From Psychrobacter immobilis (GTDB lineage: Bacteria > Pseudomonadota > Gammaproteobacteria > Pseudomonadales > Moraxellaceae), in assembly GCF_904846225.1 (NCBI RefSeq), contig NZ_CAJGZJ010000012.1, positions 1-64,000 on the forward strand: DNA of 64,000 nucleotides, read 5' to 3'. Below the pieces are notes generated by a model that made no database searches, was not told where the DNA came from, and saw nothing but the letters and a program-made list of their open reading frames with translations. The position numbers and the translations under genes are program-made. This document shows positions 61,010-64,000 of the stretch, piece after piece; position 1 is the stretch's first letter; each line of letters begins with the position of its first letter.

Positions 61010-61315
61010 TTACCAGCTTGCTTTACGAACACCAGGCACATCGCCTTGCATGACACGCTCACGCAGCATATTGCGTGATAAGCCAAACTTGCGGAAGTAA
61101 CCATGAGGACGACCGGTGATAGCACAACGATTGCGCAGACGTACTGGTGATGAATTACGTGGAAGAGCTTGTAGCTCTAACATTGCTTCCATACGAGTTT
61201 CGTCACTTGCAGTCATATCACTGATAGTTTCTTTTAGCTTGATACGCTTTTCAGCATATTTAGCAACCATTTTTTCGCGCTTTAATTCGCGGTTAATCAT
61301 GCTCTTCTTTGCCAT
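61010..61315 (-). CDS. rpsN: 30S ribosomal protein S14
   Basis: 101 residues; long zinc-free form, with [21 protein letters not shown] and the end [11 protein letters not shown]. Between rplE and rpsH. Confidence 0.98.
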   Translation of the reverse strand: MAKKSMINRELKREKMVAKYAEKRIKLKETISDMTASDETRMEAMLELQALPRNSSPVRLRNRCAITGRPHGYFRKFGLSRNMLRERVMQGDVPGVRKASW

Positions 61316-61327
61316 AACGTCTTTACC

Positions 61328-61870
61328 TTATTTAAATGGGAAGCCGAATGCTTTAAGCAACGCACGACCTTCTTCATCAGATTGAGCTGACGTGGTGATT
61401 GTCACATCCATACCGCGAATACGATCAATCTTGTCAAAATCTACTTCTGGGAATACGATTTGTTCTTTGATACCCAATGAGTAGTTACCACGTCCGTCAA
61501 AGGCTTTAGGTGAAAAACCGCGGAAATCACGAATACGAGGAATTGCAATGGCAACGAGACGATCTAAAAATTCGTACATTTGCTCACCGCGTAGCGTTAC
61601 TTTACAGCCAATTGGCCATTCTTCACGAATCTTAAAGCCAGCAACTGATTTACGCGCTTTGGTGACAACAGGCTTTTGACCAGCAATCGCGGTCATATCA
61701 GCTACAGCACCTTCAAGCAATTTCTTGTCTTGAGACGCGCCGCCAACACCCATATTAAGTGTGATTTTAGTGATTTTAGGCACTTGCATCACATTTGCCA
61801 AACCAAGCTCTTCTTTGATTTGCTGCTTTAGTTCTTCGTTATATAAAGATTTTAATCTTGCCATTACCAT
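61328..61870 (-). CDS. rplE: 50S ribosomal protein L5
   Basis: 180 residues; [18 protein letters not shown] is the L5 signature. The first ATG (61870) has AAGGG at good spacing. Binds 5S rRNA. Confidence 0.98.
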   Translation of the reverse strand: MVMARLKSLYNEELKQQIKEELGLANVMQVPKITKITLNMGVGGASQDKKLLEGAVADMTAIAGQKPVVTKARKSVAGFKIREEWPIGCKVTLRGEQMYEFLDRLVAIAIPRIRDFRGFSPKAFDGRGNYSLGIKEQIVFPEVDFDKIDRIRGMDVTITTSAQSDEEGRALLKAFGFPFK

Positions 61871-61885
61871 TACACCCTTAGTGTC

Positions 61886-62203
61886 TTACGCAGTCGCCAC
61901 TACTTCACCGCTTGAACGATAGACGCGTTGTTTGTTGCCGTCTTCGCCAAACTGATAAGTAATACGGTCTGCTTTTTGGGTTTGCGCATTTAATATTGCG
62001 ACATTTGAGATATGCAGAAAAGCTTCTTGCTTAAGAATACCGCCTTCAACGCCAGTTGCCTGATTTGGCTTCTGATGTTTAGTGACAATATTAATGCCTT
62101 CAACTTTAATACGATCGTTTTTTACAGCTTGTACAGTACCTTGCTTGCCTTTGTCTTTCCCAGCAATCACGATAACTGTATCGCCTTTACGTAATTTTGA
62201 CAT
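61886..62203 (-). CDS. rplX: 50S ribosomal protein L24
   Basis: 105 residues with the KOW motif KGDTVIVIAGKDKGKQGTV at the N-terminus. Between rplN and rplE, 8 and 15 bases away. Confidence 0.98.
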   Translation of the reverse strand: MSKLRKGDTVIVIAGKDKGKQGTVQAVKNDRIKVEGINIVTKHQKPNQATGVEGGILKQEAFLHISNVAILNAQTQKADRITYQFGEDGNKQRVYRSSGEVVATA

Positions 62204-62211
62204 GGATTACC

Positions 62212-62580
62212 TCACAATACTTCTGGTGCTAGTGATACAATTTTCATAAACTGATCACCACGTAGTTCACGAGTTACCGGTCCAAAAATACGAGTTGCAA
62301 TCGGCGCTTTGTTTTGATTCAACAATACCGCAGCATTGTCATCAAAACGTAACACAGAACCATCAGGACGACGAACGCCTTTTTTGGTACGTACAACTAC
62401 TGCATTCATCACGTCGCCTTTTTTAACACGACCACGCGGAATGGCTTCTTTAACCGTTACTTTAATAATGTCGCCAACTGATGCATAACGACGATGAGAG
62501 CCACCCAGTACTTTAATGCACTGAACTCGCCTTGCACCGCTATTGTCTGCAACTTCCAGCATTGACTCAACCTGAATCAT
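62212..62580 (-). CDS. rplN: 50S ribosomal protein L14
   Basis: 122 residues beginning [19 protein letters not shown]; signature in [17 protein letters not shown]. The frame is open upstream to 62706, but that part covers the spc promoter and is not conserved. First gene after the Pspc-like promoter. Confidence 0.98.
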   Translation of the reverse strand: MIQVESMLEVADNSGARRVQCIKVLGGSHRRYASVGDIIKVTVKEAIPRGRVKKGDVMNAVVVRTKKGVRRPDGSVLRFDDNAAVLLNQNKAPIATRIFGPVTRELRGDQFMKIVSLAPEVL

Positions 62581-62729
62581 AGCGTTACTCCACACGTATG
62601 AGCAATAAAAACCAGTTGCTGCCGCTAGCACAGTATGAGTAGTCGGCATTTTAATATTAATAAACCGCTGCTTACTCTTAATGTAAGTGATATACGCTCG
62701 GCGCAATCAGCATCCTTAAAAAGGCGGCT

Positions 62730-62758
62730 ATTTTAACAGCTTCTGGCTTTTAATGCAA
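62730..62758 (-). promoter_or_regulatory. Pspc-like sigma70 promoter before rplN
   Basis: Minus strand -35 TTGCAT (62758-62753), 17-base spacer and -10 TAAAAT (62735-62730), in the 183-base rpsQ-rplN spacer. This is the same place as the E. coli spc promoter. Confidence 0.7.
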
Positions 62759-62763
62759 TTTAC

Positions 62764-63039
62764 TTAGATTTTTTCTACTTTTTCAACCACATCAACCAAA
62801 GTCCAAGACTTGGTTTTTGAGATTGGACGCGTTTCTTTGATGCGGACAAGATCGCCTTGTTGGCAAACATTATTCTCATCATGGGCTTTGATTTTTGTAG
62901 AACGACGAAGCTGTTTGCCATACAAAGGATGACGAACCAGACGCTCAATCAAAACTGTGATGGACTTATCCATCTTGTCGCTGACAACTCGTCCTGTCAA
63001 TACGCTAGCATTGGTAGCTGTTTGATTGTTATCGCTCAT
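62764..63039 (-). CDS. rpsQ: 30S ribosomal protein S17
   Basis: 91 residues; [29 protein letters not shown] and the S17 signature [18 protein letters not shown]. Start overlaps the rpmC stop by 4 bases. Last gene of the S10 operon. Confidence 0.98.
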   Translation of the reverse strand: MSDNNQTATNASVLTGRVVSDKMDKSITVLIERLVRHPLYGKQLRRSTKIKAHDENNVCQQGDLVRIKETRPISKTKSWTLVDVVEKVEKI

Positions 63040-63233
63040 GAGTCGCCTCGTTGTTTCTCGTTAATCAAAGTCTGAATCTGAGCAATCGCACGACGATTGC
63101 CTCTGACTTCATGGGTATTACCCAACTGACCAGTTGCTTTAGCCATACGAATACGGAAAGCATCAAGTTGCTTTTCATCAAGTAACTGGGTCAGTTCTTC
63201 TAATGATTTATCACGTAATTCACTGATCTTCAT
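63036..63233 (-). CDS. rpmC: 50S ribosomal protein L29
   Basis: 65 residues, a two-helix L29: [21 protein letters not shown] and the signature near [20 protein letters not shown]. Overlaps the rplP stop by one base. Confidence 0.97.
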   Translation of the reverse strand: MKISELRDKSLEELTQLLDEKQLDAFRIRMAKATGQLGNTHEVRGNRRAIAQIQTLINEKQRGDS

Positions 63234-63646
63234 TACATTATCGTCCGCTTAACAATGGTAGTTTTAAAGGGCAGTTTTGCTGCAGCAAGCGTGAAAGCTT
63301 CACGTGCAAGCTCTTCTGGTACCCCTTCAATTTCATATAGCACTTTACCAGGTTTGATTTCGCATACCCAATATTCAACAGGACCTTTACCTTTACCCAT
63401 ACGTACTTCTAATGGCTTGTTAGTAATAGGCTTGTCTGGGAATACACGAATCCAAATCTTACCACCACGCTTAATTTTACGAGTGATGGTACGACGTGCT
63501 GCTTCAATTTGACGGGCAGTCATACGACCACGAGTCAACGATTTTAGACCAATTTGTCCGAATGCAACGGTGCTTCCACGATGAGCTAGCCCAGTGTTAC
63601 GACCTTTATGCATTTTACGAAACTTGGTACGTTTTGGCTGTAACAT
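63233..63646 (-). CDS. rplP: 50S ribosomal protein L16
   Basis: 137 residues; [19 protein letters not shown] start and [19 protein letters not shown] signature. It lies 3 bases downstream of rpsC. Confidence 0.98.
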   Translation of the reverse strand: MLQPKRTKFRKMHKGRNTGLAHRGSTVAFGQIGLKSLTRGRMTARQIEAARRTITRKIKRGGKIWIRVFPDKPITNKPLEVRMGKGKGPVEYWVCEIKPGKVLYEIEGVPEELAREAFTLAAAKLPFKTTIVKRTIM

Positions 63647-63649
63647 AGT

Positions 63650-64000
63650 TTAACCTCTGTCTGAGTTTCGACGGTTTCCGTTTCCACGACCACGGCGTTT
63701 TGGCGCACGAGGCTTCTCTTCGTTGACGGGGTTATAAACACTGTTCATACCGTCAAGGATTTCGCCACGGAAAATCCAAACTTTTACACCGATAGTGCCG
63801 TAAGTTGTCTCTGCGCGTACTGACGAATAGTCAATATCAGCGCGGAGTGTATGTAATGGTACACGACCTTCACGATACCATTCACTACGAGCAATCTCAG
63901 CACCGCCAAGACGGCCAGACAACTCAACTTTAATACCTTTAGCACCAGAACGCATGCTGTTCTGTACCGCGCGCTTCATCGCACGACGGAACATAACGCG
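63650..64000 (-). CDS. rpsC: 30S ribosomal protein S3, C-terminal part (cut by window edge)
   Basis: Partial gene: the frame is open to the right end of the window. The visible residues include the S3 signature region [40 protein letters not shown] and the C-terminal [12 protein letters not shown], followed by a basic tail [16 protein letters not shown]. Confidence 0.97.
   Translation of the reverse strand, partial: RVMFRRAMKRAVQNSMRSGAKGIKVELSGRLGGAEIARSEWYREGRVPLHTLRADIDYSSVRAETTYGTIGVKVWIFRGEILDGMNSVYNPVNEEKPRAPKRRGRGNGNRRNSDRG

Overview
The window looks like a piece of a Psychrobacter (Moraxellaceae, Gammaproteobacteria) chromosome. This is inferred from the protein set, the moderate to low GC with AT-rich spacers, the split pntA, and the pyrB-pseudo-dihydroorotase pair. 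Almost all of it is core metabolism and translation. I see no prophage, complete insertion sequence, CRISPR array, tRNA or rRNA gene, and no obvious defence or secretion island. The unusual content lies in the spacers, which carry several families of short MITE-like repeats.

Layout. 1-436: no gene, but two near-consensus tandem sigma70 promoters fire leftwards out of the window. 437-5851: cyoABCDE, cytochrome bo3 ubiquinol oxidase plus heme O synthase, on the minus strand. 6805-12506: pssA, rlmJ, a 2OG-Fe(II) oxygenase, dapE, a GyrI-like protein, iscX and a THEM6-like thioesterase. 12897-15903: pntAA-pntAB-pntB transhydrogenase. 16465-20842: yaaA, groEL-groES behind a sigma32-type promoter, and a DUF3108 protein. 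20957-27049: a DUF2069 protein, wrbA, a YihY-like protein, a DUF2254 protein and a CPA1 Na+/H+ antiporter. 27302-33768: a DUF2127 protein, pyrC', pyrB, fbp, a TrmH-family methyltransferase and a JmjC/cupin_8 hydroxylase. 34110-38191: etfBA, a DUF421 protein, a cold shock protein and a small membrane protein. 38531-42030: ilvIHC. 42888-47253: a DUF4124 protein, nnr, queG and a BON-LysM (Kbp-like) protein. 47724-51452: yceD, rpmF, fabD, fabG and acpP, without plsX and fabH. 51607-53255: epmC and yciO. 53648-64000: the rplQ-rpoA-rpsD-rpsK-rpsM alpha operon, then rpmJ-secY and the spc/S10 ribosomal genes back to a partial rpsC.

How the parts work together. Cyo, Pnt and ETF serve electron transfer and redox balance. 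The ilv cluster makes branched-chain amino acids. The fab cluster plus pssA supports membrane lipid synthesis. pyrB with its catalytically dead partner starts pyrimidine synthesis. GroESL and the cold shock protein are stress functions. The ribosomal cluster keeps the ancestral S10-spc-alpha order, with promoter-like signals before rplN and before rpsM, and an unexpectedly large rpsH-rplF spacer that contains a terminator-like hairpin.

The most noteworthy findings are: (i) three families of short, non-coding, inverted-repeat-bounded elements in at least nine places, including one element inserted inside another at 53267-53571 and two fused head to tail at 12546-12790; (ii) a Met/Asp/His-rich C-terminal extension on CyoD; (iii) a JmjC protein with two tandem N-terminal helical repeats; (iv) the terminator-like hairpin inside the spc operon; and (v) the outward-facing tandem promoters at the left edge. 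I do not see a convincing new multi-gene system.
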